Positions 1 to 6,203 of a stretch of 7,443 bases of DNA are shown one piece after another (position 1 is the stretch's first letter; each line of letters begins with the position of its first letter). Position numbers and translations under genes: made by a program. The notes under the pieces were generated by a model. It saw nothing but the letters and a program-made list of their open reading frames with translations. It was not told the DNA's origin and searched no databases. The DNA lies in assembly GCA_022822245.1 (NCBI GenBank), contig JAJECB010000003.1, positions 1-7,443 on the forward strand. Reading direction: 5' to 3'. The DNA is from Gammaproteobacteria bacterium (lineage in GTDB: Bacteria > Pseudomonadota > Gammaproteobacteria > HK1).

Positions 1-1345
1 TCTGTCCCACGGCGTCGCGGCCGTATTTGCGCCGCACATAGTCGATCACCTCGCCCCTGCGCTCGAAGCAGAAGTCGATGTCGATATCCGGCATCTCCCT
101 GCGCTCCGGATTCAGAAAGCGCTCGAAGAGGAGTCCGAACTCAAGTGGGTCGATATTGGTGATCCAGAGCGAATACGCCACCAGCGACCCGGCGGCGGAG
201 CCCCGTCCGGGCCCGACCGGAATACCATTCTCGCGGGCCCAGCGCATGAAGTCCCAGGTAATGAGGAAATATCCCGCGTAGCCGGTTTCGGCGATGACCC
301 CGAGCTCATAGTCCAGCCGCGCGCGCACCTTGTCCGAAAGTGGATCGCCGTAGCGCGCCTTCGCGCCCTCGATGCTCAGATGCCGGAGATAGCCGTCACT
401 GTCCGCATGGTCCTCGGGAATGGGAAACTCGGGCAGGAAGTATTTCTTCTCGAAAGAGACGTCGACCTGATCGGCGATCGCCAGCGTGTTCTCCAGCACT
501 GCGGGATGGTCCGGAAAGCGCTCGGCCATCTCGGAGCCCGACTTGAAGTAGAGCCCCTCGTCATAGCGCATCCGGTTCTTGTCGTCGTGGTCCTTTCCGA
601 GCCCGATGCAGAGGAGAACGTCGTGCGCGCTGTGATCCTCGGCGTGCAGAAAATGGGCATCGTTGGTCGCCACCACCGGCAGACCGATGTCCCCGGCGAG
701 CCGGAACACTTTCTCGTTCACCGCGTCCTGGCCCGGGGTGTCGTGCCCCTGGACCTCCAGGTAATACCGGTCCCCGAAGACGTTGGCGTGCCATTCCGCC
801 GCCTCGCGCGCCGCCTCCCAGTCGTCGTTGGCCAGCCCGCGCGCCACCTCCCCCGCCATGCACGCGGAGGTGCAGATGAGGCCCGCCGAATGGCGCTCGA
901 TCACCTCGCGGTCGATGCGCGGCTTGTAGTAGAAGCCCTCCAGATATCCAATGGAGGAGAGCTTGATCAGGTTTTGGTACCCCTCCCGGTCACGGGCGAG
1001 CAGTACGAGGTGGTAGTACGGCTTCTTGATCTCGCGCCCACCCACGCGCATCGGCTCCTTGTGGCGCCGGTCGCCGGGAGCCACGTACGCCTCCATGCCG
1101 ATGATGGGCCGAATGCCCTCCTTTTCGGCCGCCTTGCGGAAGGCCCAGGCCCCGAAAAGGCACCCGTGATCGGTGAGGGCCAGCGCCGGCATCTCGAACT
1201 CCTTCGCCTTGTGGACGAGATCGGTGAGACGGTTGGCGCCGTCGAGGAGGGAGAACTCCGAGTGGCAGTGGAGATGTACAAAGGACAAGGGCGGCTCGAT
1301 GCTGGAGTCGGCGGGGAAGGGCACCGGGGCGACGCCCTCGGACAC
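1..1345 (-). CDS. dnaE: DNA polymerase III alpha subunit, N-terminal part (runs off left edge)
   Basis: Replicative DNA polymerase catalytic subunit; about 448 N-terminal codons are visible and the 3' part lies beyond base 1. The PHP domain comes first: [13 protein letters not shown] starts at residue 24, followed by ALTDHG, GMEAYVA, a YYHLVLLA strand, an SACMAGE segment, LEVQGHD and ATNDAHFL. All positions that bind metals in Thermus-type PHP domains appear kept, unlike in E. coli DnaE, so a PHP exonuclease is plausible (inference). The polymerase core begins with [16 protein letters not shown] and reaches MPDIDIDFC at residues 418-426, which holds the first pair of catalytic aspartates. The third catalytic Asp is outside the window. 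The start is uncertain: GTG at 1345 is used here. GTG at 1324 has a GAGGG about 10 bases upstream, and TTG at 1288 would begin the protein right at SFVHLH, as many DnaE proteins do. A 121-bp gap separates it from the upstream glycosyltransferase, so co-transcription is possible. Confidence 0.96.
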   Translation of the reverse strand, partial: MSEGVAPVPFPADSSIEPPLSFVHLHCHSEFSLLDGANRLTDLVHKAKEFEMPALALTDHGCLFGAWAFRKAAEKEGIRPIIGMEAYVAPGDRRHKEPMRVGGREIKKPYYHLVLLARDREGYQNLIKLSSIGYLEGFYYKPRIDREVIERHSAGLICTSACMAGEVARGLANDDWEAAREAAEWHANVFGDRYYLEVQGHDTPGQDAVNEKVFRLAGDIGLPVVATNDAHFLHAEDHSAHDVLLCIGLGKDHDDKNRMRYDEGLYFKSGSEMAERFPDHPAVLENTLAIADQVDVSFEKKYFLPEFPIPEDHADSDGYLRHLSIEGAKARYGDPLSDKVRARLDYELGVIAETGYAGYFLITWDFMRWARENGIPVGPGRGSAAGSLVAYSLWITNIDPLEFGLLFERFLNPERREMPDIDIDFCFERRGEVIDYVRRKYGRDAVGQ

Positions 1346-1466
1346 CTGAATAGATGCAGAAGAGTGCCCGGCGCGAAAGGGGTTCCGTGGGGGGTCGCTT
1401 CGCGGATGTCGATGGCGCGCGACGCTCGGGCCGCGCGCGGTCCGCGGGCGCCGCCGGAGCGGTGGA

Positions 1467-2708
1467 TCAGCGCGATCCGGCCACGGTCTTCGCCAGGTCG
1501 AACACCTCGTCCACGCCCAGCGCCTGCATGCACCAGAAGGCGCCGTCGCAGGTGGGCCGGTTGCCGCAGGGCGCGCAGGGCTGGAGCTCCAGCGCGATGC
1601 GGGCCCGCGCGTGCGGCGCTTCGCGATAGGGGATGTTCGATCCGAAAAGGAGCACCGAGGGCCGGCGAAACGCGACCGACACGTGCGAAAGGCAGGTATC
1701 CACCCCCAGAAAGAGCCCGGCGTGCCTCACCACGGCCGCCGCCTCACCCAGCCGCGTGCGACCGGTCAGGTCGATGACCCCGGGAGGCGAGCCGGCGCCC
1801 GCGCGCTCGTCTCCGGCTCGCCTTTCCTCCGGCGCGTCGCCCTGAACCTGCTTTTCCACGGGGCCGGCAATACGCCGCGCCGCCTCACGGTCCGCAGGTC
1901 CTCCCAGAATGACGACCGGCAGGCCCAATTCGTCGCGGATGCGCCCCGCGACTCTGCCCCAGCGGTCCTCGAACCAGTGCTTCTGGGGCCGCGTGGTGAA
2001 GGGGGCGAGCGCCGCGTAGCCTCCCTCCAGACCATGTTCGGCGATGAAGCGTGCGGCGAAGTCCTCCTCCTCGTTGCCGAGGACCAGCCGCAGCGCCAGC
2101 GCCTCGCTCGCGAGCCCGAGGGCGTCCGCGAAGTACGGATACTGCAGGCTGGTGCTCCCCGGCGCAGTGCCGTGACGGGGCACGGTGCCGGTCATCAGCA
2201 TCCAGCTGCCCTCCTTGGAGCCGAGCCCGATGCGCACGGGAGCACCCGAGAGCCACGCCACCCATCCGCTGCGCAGCAGCCCCTGCAGATCGAGGGCGAT
2301 GTCGAATCCGGGCGCCCGAAGCCTCGCGCGCAGTTCCCGAAACGCCCGCCAGAGCGCCCCCCAGCGTCCGGCCCGGATCATGCCCTTCCACGCGGCGCGG
2401 TCCCAGACGATGATCTCGTCGAGACCGTCGTGATGTTCGATCATGCTGCGGCCGTGGGACTCCACCACCCACGCGATATGCGCCTTCGGATAGCGGCGTC
2501 TCAGAGCCTCGACCACGGGCGATGCCAGCAGCACGTCCCCCCGCGCGCTGAGGCGCACGAGAAGAATGGCCCTGGGAGCATCCGGGAGCGCGAACCGCGA
2601 GATTCGTTCGGGGCGCCGGGATGCTGGCTCGGAGCCCGGGGATGCTGGCTCGGGGCGCTGGGATGCTGGCTCGGGGCCCTGCGGTGGTTTCTCGATCGCC
2701 ATTGCCAT
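1467..2708 (-). CDS. Glycosyltransferase family 9, LPS heptosyltransferase-like
   Basis: Likely adds a heptose (from ADP-heptose) to the LPS inner core on the cytoplasmic face of the inner membrane. The 413 residues show the GT9 pattern in order. The N-terminal Rossmann start is [23 protein letters not shown] (residues 47-69), followed by a [13 protein letters not shown] strand-turn near 136. [16 protein letters not shown] (235-250) corresponds to the family's Lys-Trp-Phe/Pro segment, and [11 protein letters not shown] (265-274) follows. [22 protein letters not shown] (335-356) matches the usual GNDTGPMHLAAA motif, with the conserved D and H kept but N changed to V. A Cys-rich tail (C378, C381, C387, C393) is common in the family. 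Two oddities: the first 45 residues before the fold are a Pro/Glu/Ala/Ser tail made of 7-residue repeats, and residues 285-310 are a low-complexity charged insert. ATG 2708 is used; ATG 2702 is equally possible, and neither has a strong Shine-Dalgarno site. WaaF or WaaC cannot be distinguished from sequence alone. Confidence 0.9.
   Translation of the reverse strand: MAMAIEKPPQGPEPASQRPEPASPGSEPASRRPERISRFALPDAPRAILLVRLSARGDVLLASPVVEALRRRYPKAHIAWVVESHGRSMIEHHDGLDEIIVWDRAAWKGMIRAGRWGALWRAFRELRARLRAPGFDIALDLQGLLRSGWVAWLSGAPVRIGLGSKEGSWMLMTGTVPRHGTAPGSTSLQYPYFADALGLASEALALRLVLGNEEEDFAARFIAEHGLEGGYAALAPFTTRPQKHWFEDRWGRVAGRIRDELGLPVVILGGPADREAARRIAGPVEKQVQGDAPEERRAGDERAGAGSPPGVIDLTGRTRLGEAAAVVRHAGLFLGVDTCLSHVSVAFRRPSVLLFGSNIPYREAPHARARIALELQPCAPCGNRPTCDGAFWCMQALGVDEVFDLAKTVAGSR
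2598..2681 (-). repeat. 21-bp tandem repeat in the 5' end of the glycosyltransferase gene
   Basis: Three near-identical 21-bp units on the plus strand (2619-2639, 2640-2660, 2661-2681) each begin GGATGCTGGCTCGG. A fourth, degenerate unit at 2598-2618 matches at about 14 of 21 positions. Because 21 is a multiple of three, each unit adds seven residues to the minus-strand protein: [21 protein letters not shown] and the decayed RRPERIS (residues 10-37). Copy-number change by slipped replication would lengthen or shorten the tail without breaking the reading frame. Confidence 0.9.
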
Positions 2709-2948
2709 GGAGGACTACCGCCGAACTGCCCGATGGCGGAGATTCGCGACGGGCGAATGATCAACGACGGTGAATGCTGAGGACGGGCAAATGATAACCG
2801 TTCGGGGACGCACTGCGATCCTCTTCGGGGACGGGCGACATCCCGGCTACGCAGGGATTCGGCTATTCGGCCCCCAGAGCGCCCTGCCAGCCCGGTGCCT
2901 CGTCGCCCTCGGTGCTCGCGCGGATTCCTCCACCGACCGTTAAGCGAG
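2709..2948. promoter_or_regulatory. Divergent intergenic region with short direct repeats
   Basis: This 240-bp gap lies between the two divergent LPS genes and must hold both promoters if they are transcribed from here. Two copies of a 19-base motif, GACGGGCGAATGATCAACG (2748-2766) and GACGGGCAAATGATAACCG (2782-2800), differ at only three positions and are spaced 34 bp apart. TTCGGGGACG also occurs twice (2801-2810 and 2824-2833), the second copy running into another GACGGGC. The arrangement would suit paired operator sites, but no regulator is visible and I see no convincing -35/-10 pair. TATCAT on the minus strand at 2796-2791 is only a weak -10 candidate. Confidence 0.4.
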
Positions 2949-4310
2949 ATGCTCCGCTACGACCTCTTCTACCTGATGGCCGCGCTGCTGGCCAGCCCGG
3001 TCGTGGCGGCTCGCCTCGCGAGAGGGAAGTGGAGGACGGACTGGAGGGGCCGGTTCGGACATGTGGGCGCCCCGGATGTACAGGCTTTGCCCACGGACGG
3101 CGCTCCCGTCCGCCCCCAACCCCCGACCGTGCTGGTCCACGGCGTCAGCGTGGGGGAGGTCGCCGCGACCCGGCAGCTGGTCGACCTCCTGGCCGCCCGC
3201 GCCCGGGTGGTCGTGAGCAGCACCACCGACACCGGGATCGCGCGCTCGCGCTCGCTGTACGGGGCCAACCACCCCGTGGTCCGCTACCCCCTCGACCTCT
3301 CCTGGATGGTGCGCCGCTTCCTGGACGCCGTGCGCCCGGACGTGGTGGCCCTCACCGAGCTGGAGGTGTGGCCCAACTTCGTGACCGAGTGCACGAGGAG
3401 GGGCATCCCCGTCTGCGTGGTGAACGGCCGGATGAGCGCCTCCAGCTACCGCGGCTACCGGCGCGCGCGGCGGTGGGTGCGGCCCATCTTCCGCCAGCTT
3501 GCGGCCGTGGCCGCCCAGAACGAAGCGTACGCCGACCGCTTCGTCGACCTGGGTGTCCCCCGCAACCGGGTGCGGGTCACCGACACGATGAAATGGGACA
3601 CCTCCGGCCGCCCCCTCCCGGGCCGGCCCTCGACCACCGCCCCCGCCACGGAGCTTCCCGCGGCCGAAGCGCTCGCGGCCACCCTCGGCCTCGACCGGTC
3701 CCGGCCCCTCATCGTCGCCGGATCGACCGGCCCGGGCGAAGAGAAGGAACTGATCGCCACCCGCCCCCCCGCCGCCCAGCTCCTCCTGGTGCCCCGAAGG
3801 CCGGAGCGGTTCGACGCCGTCGCCGCCCTCGACCCCGCCATCCGCCGCCGCAGTCACGCCCGGAGCCGCAGCCGCGACCCGGAAAGCATCGCCACCGCCA
3901 AGGAAGCCGTCCCGCCTCCGTCCGGCCACATTGGCGACCGCGCCCACCCCCGCGACCTCTTCCTCCTCGACACCATGGGCGAACTGGAACTGGCATACAC
4001 CCTCGCGGATGTCGCCATCGTGGGCCGAAGCTTCGCACCCATGGGCGGGTCCGATCCCATCCCACCCGTCGCCGCCGGGTGCGCGACCATCATCGGTCCC
4101 CACCACGAGAACTTCGCCGAAGTAGTCTCGGCACTGCGGGCGGGCGGCGGCATTACCGTGACGGGCGCTCCCATGGCCGCCGCGGCTCCCCTTCTGAATG
4201 ATCCGGACACCCGGCTCCGCATGGCTCGCAGCGGCCAGAGCGTCATCGAAGAACACCGCGGCGCCTCGGCGCGCAGCGCAGAACTGGTGCTGGGGCTACT
4301 CGGCACCTGA
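2949..4310 (+). CDS. waaA: 3-deoxy-D-manno-octulosonic acid (Kdo) transferase, divergent
   Basis: GT-B fold family 30 transferase that moves Kdo from CMP-Kdo to lipid A precursor at the inner membrane. The 453 residues (family about 420-450) begin with a hydrophobic anchor, MLRYDLFYLMAALLASPVVAA, as is typical. Canonical motifs follow: VHGVSVGEVAA with the catalytic-type E70, SSTTDTGIA, TELEVWPNF (136-144, second conserved Glu pair), NGRMSASSYRGYRR, AGSTGPGEEKEL (257-268), VPRRPERFD and DTMGELELAYTLADVAIVGRSF. The usual GGHNPLEPA loop reads GGSDPIPPV at 366-374, so the conserved His, Asn and Glu are replaced. GPHHENFAEV after it is intact. The spacing between GEE and VPRRPERF is several residues shorter than usual, and residues 297-330 are a basic low-complexity stretch. 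ATG 2949 was chosen over GTG 2895 because it places the anchor at the N-terminus. The gene is divergent from the heptosyltransferase, which supports an LPS core role. Family call is sure; full activity less so. Confidence 0.87.
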   Translation: MLRYDLFYLMAALLASPVVAARLARGKWRTDWRGRFGHVGAPDVQALPTDGAPVRPQPPTVLVHGVSVGEVAATRQLVDLLAARARVVVSSTTDTGIARSRSLYGANHPVVRYPLDLSWMVRRFLDAVRPDVVALTELEVWPNFVTECTRRGIPVCVVNGRMSASSYRGYRRARRWVRPIFRQLAAVAAQNEAYADRFVDLGVPRNRVRVTDTMKWDTSGRPLPGRPSTTAPATELPAAEALAATLGLDRSRPLIVAGSTGPGEEKELIATRPPAAQLLLVPRRPERFDAVAALDPAIRRRSHARSRSRDPESIATAKEAVPPPSGHIGDRAHPRDLFLLDTMGELELAYTLADVAIVGRSFAPMGGSDPIPPVAAGCATIIGPHHENFAEVVSALRAGGGITVTGAPMAAAAPLLNDPDTRLRMARSGQSVIEEHRGASARSAELVLGLLGT

Positions 4311-4432
4311 GAACGTCCCATCACACCATTCCTCCGCCCACGATTCTACGCGACCGTCTTGTCGTGACCATCTGACGCCCGCCCTCCCCCTGGGTTCCGT
4401 CGTTCTTCCAACTCCATACGCCACGCGAGACG
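4311..4432. other. Intergenic gap between waaA and the Rpn gene
   Basis: 122 bp with no recognisable gene, terminator hairpin or clear promoter. It marks the passage from LPS core genes to accessory genes. The sequence just before the Rpn start (CACGCGAGACG) gives only a weak ribosome-binding site. Confidence 0.5.
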
Positions 4433-5476
4433 ATGCCCAAAACGCGAAGGCGAATGCGGAAGCCGAAGCACGACGCCTCCTACAAGCGCATCTTCGCACA
4501 CGCGCGCACGATGGCGGATCTCCTGCGCGGCTTCGTCGGCGACCTCGCCCATCATCTCGACTTCACGACCCTGGAAAGGCTTCCGGCAAGCTTCGTCACA
4601 GAGCAACTCGGGCAGCGGCACGCCGACTTGCTGTGGAAGATGCAAACCGTCAAGAGGAAATGGCTCTATCTGCTGGTGCTCCTCGAGTTCCAGTCGACGG
4701 TCGACTCCCGCATGGCGCTGCGCATGCTCGACTATACGATCCGTGTTCTTCAGGGTCTGATTCGGGATGATCTCGATCCCGATGCGCGATTCCCACCCAT
4801 CCTTCCCCTCGTCATCTACAACGGCCACCGCCGCTGGAATGCGCCAACGGAAGTACATGATCAGTTCGCACCGGTACCCCGTGAGTTGGTTGGCTACCTC
4901 CCCAGGCATCGGTATCTTCTCCTTGATCTCAAGGCTCTCGATCCACTGCTGCTTCCGGTCGAGAACGTGGTCTCGCTGGTGACGATGCTCGAGCAGGCCG
5001 GCTCGCAGACTCAACTGGAGGAACTGGGAGCGTCGCTGGCCGACTGGCTACGAAGGATCGGCGAGACGGAATTGCTCGACAGCTTCGAGGTCTGGATCAC
5101 GCAGGTGCTGGAGGAACGAACCGGCCCGCAGGGCAGGCGGGATCTCGATATCCGAACCGAGGAGGAAAGCGGAATGTCTTCTGCGTTGGCCGAGCGGGTG
5201 AGAAAGTGGGGAGACGAGTTGAACCAGCAGTGGCTGGAGAAGGGTATCCGTCAGGGCCGGCGCGAGGGGATCCGTCAGGCGCGGCGCGAGGGGATCCGGC
5301 GGGAGCGCGCCCTGATCTTGCGGCTTGCCGGACGGCGGTTTGGCTCGCCCGTTGCTGAACGGCTCGCGCCATTGCTCAATGAGCTTTCGGATCCCGGGCG
5401 CCTCGCAGCCGTAGCGGACGCCGTTATCGAATGCGAGACCGCCGAAGAGCTCCTCGCGCGGGCGGAAAAGGCCTGA
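4433..5476 (+). CDS. Rpn-family PD-(D/E)XK nuclease / putative transposase with DUF4351-like tail
   Basis: Member of the YhgA-like (Transposase_31 / Rpn) family, whose E. coli members are metal-dependent DNA endonucleases that promote RecA-independent recombination and have been tied to phage defence. The 347 residues show the family signature KHDASYKRIFAH (12-23) and DLLRGFV. The nuclease core has RHADLLWKM with D65 and LLVLLEFQST with E85-x-Q87 (D...ExQ form). The family hallmarks RMALRMLDYTIRVLQ and LPLVIYNGHRRWNAP (124-138) follow. Residues 271-293 are a charged GIRQGRRE-type repeat helix, and the C-terminus (RALILRLAGRRFG onward) resembles DUF4351. ATG 4433 has a weak ribosome-binding site. 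ATG 4454 (starting at residue 8, MRKPKHDASY) is a good alternative because many relatives begin close to the KHD motif. An internal ATG at 5174 is described separately. No partner gene is required by the family; the neighbours are a DUF222 fragment and an integrase. Confidence 0.92.
   Translation: MPKTRRRMRKPKHDASYKRIFAHARTMADLLRGFVGDLAHHLDFTTLERLPASFVTEQLGQRHADLLWKMQTVKRKWLYLLVLLEFQSTVDSRMALRMLDYTIRVLQGLIRDDLDPDARFPPILPLVIYNGHRRWNAPTEVHDQFAPVPRELVGYLPRHRYLLLDLKALDPLLLPVENVVSLVTMLEQAGSQTQLEELGASLADWLRRIGETELLDSFEVWITQVLEERTGPQGRRDLDIRTEEESGMSSALAERVRKWGDELNQQWLEKGIRQGRREGIRQARREGIRRERALILRLAGRRFGSPVAERLAPLLNELSDPGRLAAVADAVIECETAEELLARAEKA
5160..5165 (+). promoter_or_regulatory. Internal Shine-Dalgarno site in the Rpn gene
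   Basis: AGGAGG ending 8 bases before ATG 5174. It is clearly stronger than anything upstream of the full-length Rpn start at 4433, and it is what makes an internal translation start worth considering. Confidence 0.45.
5174..5476 (+). CDS. Possible intragenic small protein: C-terminal 100 residues of the Rpn gene
   Basis: In-frame ATG inside the Rpn gene (residue 248 of the full protein) preceded by AGGAGG at 5160-5165 with an 8-base spacer, an ideal ribosome-binding site. The product would be 100 residues: MSSALAERVRKWGDELNQQW, the GIRQGRRE-type repeats and the DUF4351-like module, without the nuclease domain. In E. coli, rpn genes are known to encode in-frame C-terminal small proteins that inhibit the full-length toxin. 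The layout here matches that arrangement, but it is inferred from position and SD strength alone. The SD overlaps Glu-Glu codons (GAG GAG GAA), so chance is a real alternative. Confidence 0.42.
   Translation: MSSALAERVRKWGDELNQQWLEKGIRQGRREGIRQARREGIRRERALILRLAGRRFGSPVAERLAPLLNELSDPGRLAAVADAVIECETAEELLARAEKA
5243..5302 (+). repeat. 24-bp in-frame repeat in the Rpn gene
   Basis: Two 24-bp copies (5243-5266 and 5267-5290) encode GIRQGRRE and GIRQARRE. A partial third copy (from 5291, GIRRERA) follows. Such short Gly-Ile-x-x-Gly-rich helical repeats before the C-terminal module are common in this family and give a charged, probably coiled or extended linker. Confidence 0.85.
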
Positions 5477-5553
5477 CAGACGCCGAGGCTGCCTGGCGCA
5501 ATGCGTGAGTTGCGAGGCGAAGAAGACCGAACAAACACCGAATATCGGGGTAC

Positions 5554-5561
5554 AAGGAGGT
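5554..5561 (+). promoter_or_regulatory. Strong but orphan Shine-Dalgarno sequence
   Basis: AAGGAGGT is a near-complete anti-16S match but has no ATG, GTG or TTG within normal distance. It sits about 41 bases before the DUF222 start at 5603, and two stop codons in that frame (5561 and 5576) lie between. An ATT at 5574 is the only start-like codon at the right distance, in a different frame. It may be a relic of a lost start or a leader site; function unknown. Confidence 0.35.
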
Positions 5562-5602
5562 AAGCTCACAGCCATTAACCCCCGACTCCGGATCCTGCGC
5601 CG

Positions 5603-6115
5603 ATGTCCACTGCCGCCGCCGCCGCACTCGCTCCGACTCTTCCTGCCCCAACCCCTTCTGCCCCAACGCCTCTTTCGCCAGCCCTTCCCGCCACGCGCGC
5701 GCCCGCGCCGGCTGAAGCCGCTTCGATCACGCCCATTGGCGGGGTCGACCCGGACGTCGATCCCCTCGGCGACGAGATCGCCCTGCTCAGCGCCCACATC
5801 ACCGCCGCCACATATCGGCTGCTCTGCCTGCTGAGGGTCTACGACGAAGAGGAACGCTGGCAGGGCTTCCGCTCCTGCGCCCACTGGCTCTCCTGGCGCA
5901 CCGGCATCTCGCTCGGTCCCGCCCGCGAGAAGGTGCGCGTGGCTCGCTGCCTGCCTTCCCTGTCCCTCATCCCCGAAGCCTTCGCCAGCGGTGAAATCTC
6001 CTACTCGAAGGTGCGGGCCATGACCCGCATCGCCACCGCGGAAAACGAGGCCGATCTCCTCGACTTCGCGCGCCACGGCACCACCGCGCACGTGGAAACG
6101 CTGGTCCGGCATTGA
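5603..6115 (+). CDS. DUF222 (13E12-family) protein, truncated N-terminal fragment
   Basis: The 170 residues correspond to the N-terminal half of DUF222/13E12 repeat proteins, which normally run to roughly 400-550 residues and often end in an HNH nuclease domain. Residues 2-45 are an Ala/Pro-rich tail. The DUF222 pattern then follows: DEIALLSAHITAATYRLLCLL, RSCAHWLSWRTGISLGPAREKVRVARCL, FASGEISYSKVRAMTRIA, and HGTTAHVETLVRH at the end. Family similarity continues right up to the last residues and then stops at TGA 6113, with no DUF222 or HNH sequence afterwards in any forward frame. The gene therefore looks cut, most simply by the integrase-bearing element whose gene starts its 3' end 89 bp further on. 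ATG 5603 is the first start after in-frame stops at 5561 and 5576. It has no good SD of its own, although AAGGAGGT lies 41 bases upstream. Probably non-functional. Family call is firm; truncation by insertion is inference. Confidence 0.85.
   Translation: MSTAAAAALAPTLPAPTPSAPTPLSPALPATRAPAPAEAASITPIGGVDPDVDPLGDEIALLSAHITAATYRLLCLLRVYDEEERWQGFRSCAHWLSWRTGISLGPAREKVRVARCLPSLSLIPEAFASGEISYSKVRAMTRIATAENEADLLDFARHGTTAHVETLVRH
5643..5672 (+). repeat. 15-bp tandem repeat in the DUF222 gene
   Basis: Two units, CTGCCCCAACCCCTT and CTGCCCCAACGCCTC, match at 13 of 15 positions and build the Pro/Thr/Ala-rich tail in frame (five residues per unit). Confidence 0.7.
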
Positions 6116-6141
6116 CTCCGAGACTGGTATCTGTCGGAATC
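6114..6141. other. Candidate integrase core site (imperfect inverted repeat) at the element junction
   Basis: GACTCCGA (6114-6121) and TCGGAATC (6134-6141) are inverted repeats matching at 7 of 8 positions around a 12-base centre. Extending the arms to 11 bp (8 of 11 matching) leaves a 6-bp spacer, TGGTAT. Tyrosine recombinase core sites have this form, with inverted arms around a 6-8 bp crossover region. It abuts the truncation point of the DUF222 gene and lies just beyond the integrase 3' end, where attachment sites often sit. Only one end of the element is visible, so it cannot be confirmed by a second copy. Confidence 0.35.
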
Positions 6142-6203
6142 ACTTGACCTTACGGGATGTCGCAGTCGAGTTCCAGCCGTTTGATTCCCGCCAAATGGGA
6201 TTT

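Noticed and set aside
380..1777. 465-codon plus-strand open frame opposite dnaE and the glycosyltransferase
   Set aside because: It is antisense to two well-recognised genes, has no family-like motifs and ends in low-complexity Arg/Pro. Long antisense frames are expected in high-GC coding DNA.
2940..4256. 438-codon minus-strand frame and 429-codon plus-strand frame (2912-4201) over waaA
   Set aside because: Both are frame shadows of waaA, with Gly/His- or Arg/Pro-rich translations and no motifs.
3854..4324. Minus-strand frame with GGAGGAAT ahead of its ATG, opposite the waaA 3' end
   Set aside because: The SD-like sequence is attractive, but the product is low-complexity and antisense to conserved waaA motifs.
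5048..6112. 354-codon minus-strand frame across the Rpn and DUF222 genes
   Set aside because: It spans two recognised genes in antisense, and its translation is Gly/Arg-rich without domains.
6172..6192. TTTGATTCCCGCCA resembling a tRNA 3' end as an attachment site
   Set aside because: Only the T-loop-like core matches; there is no acceptor pairing or CCA context, so no tRNA fragment can be supported.
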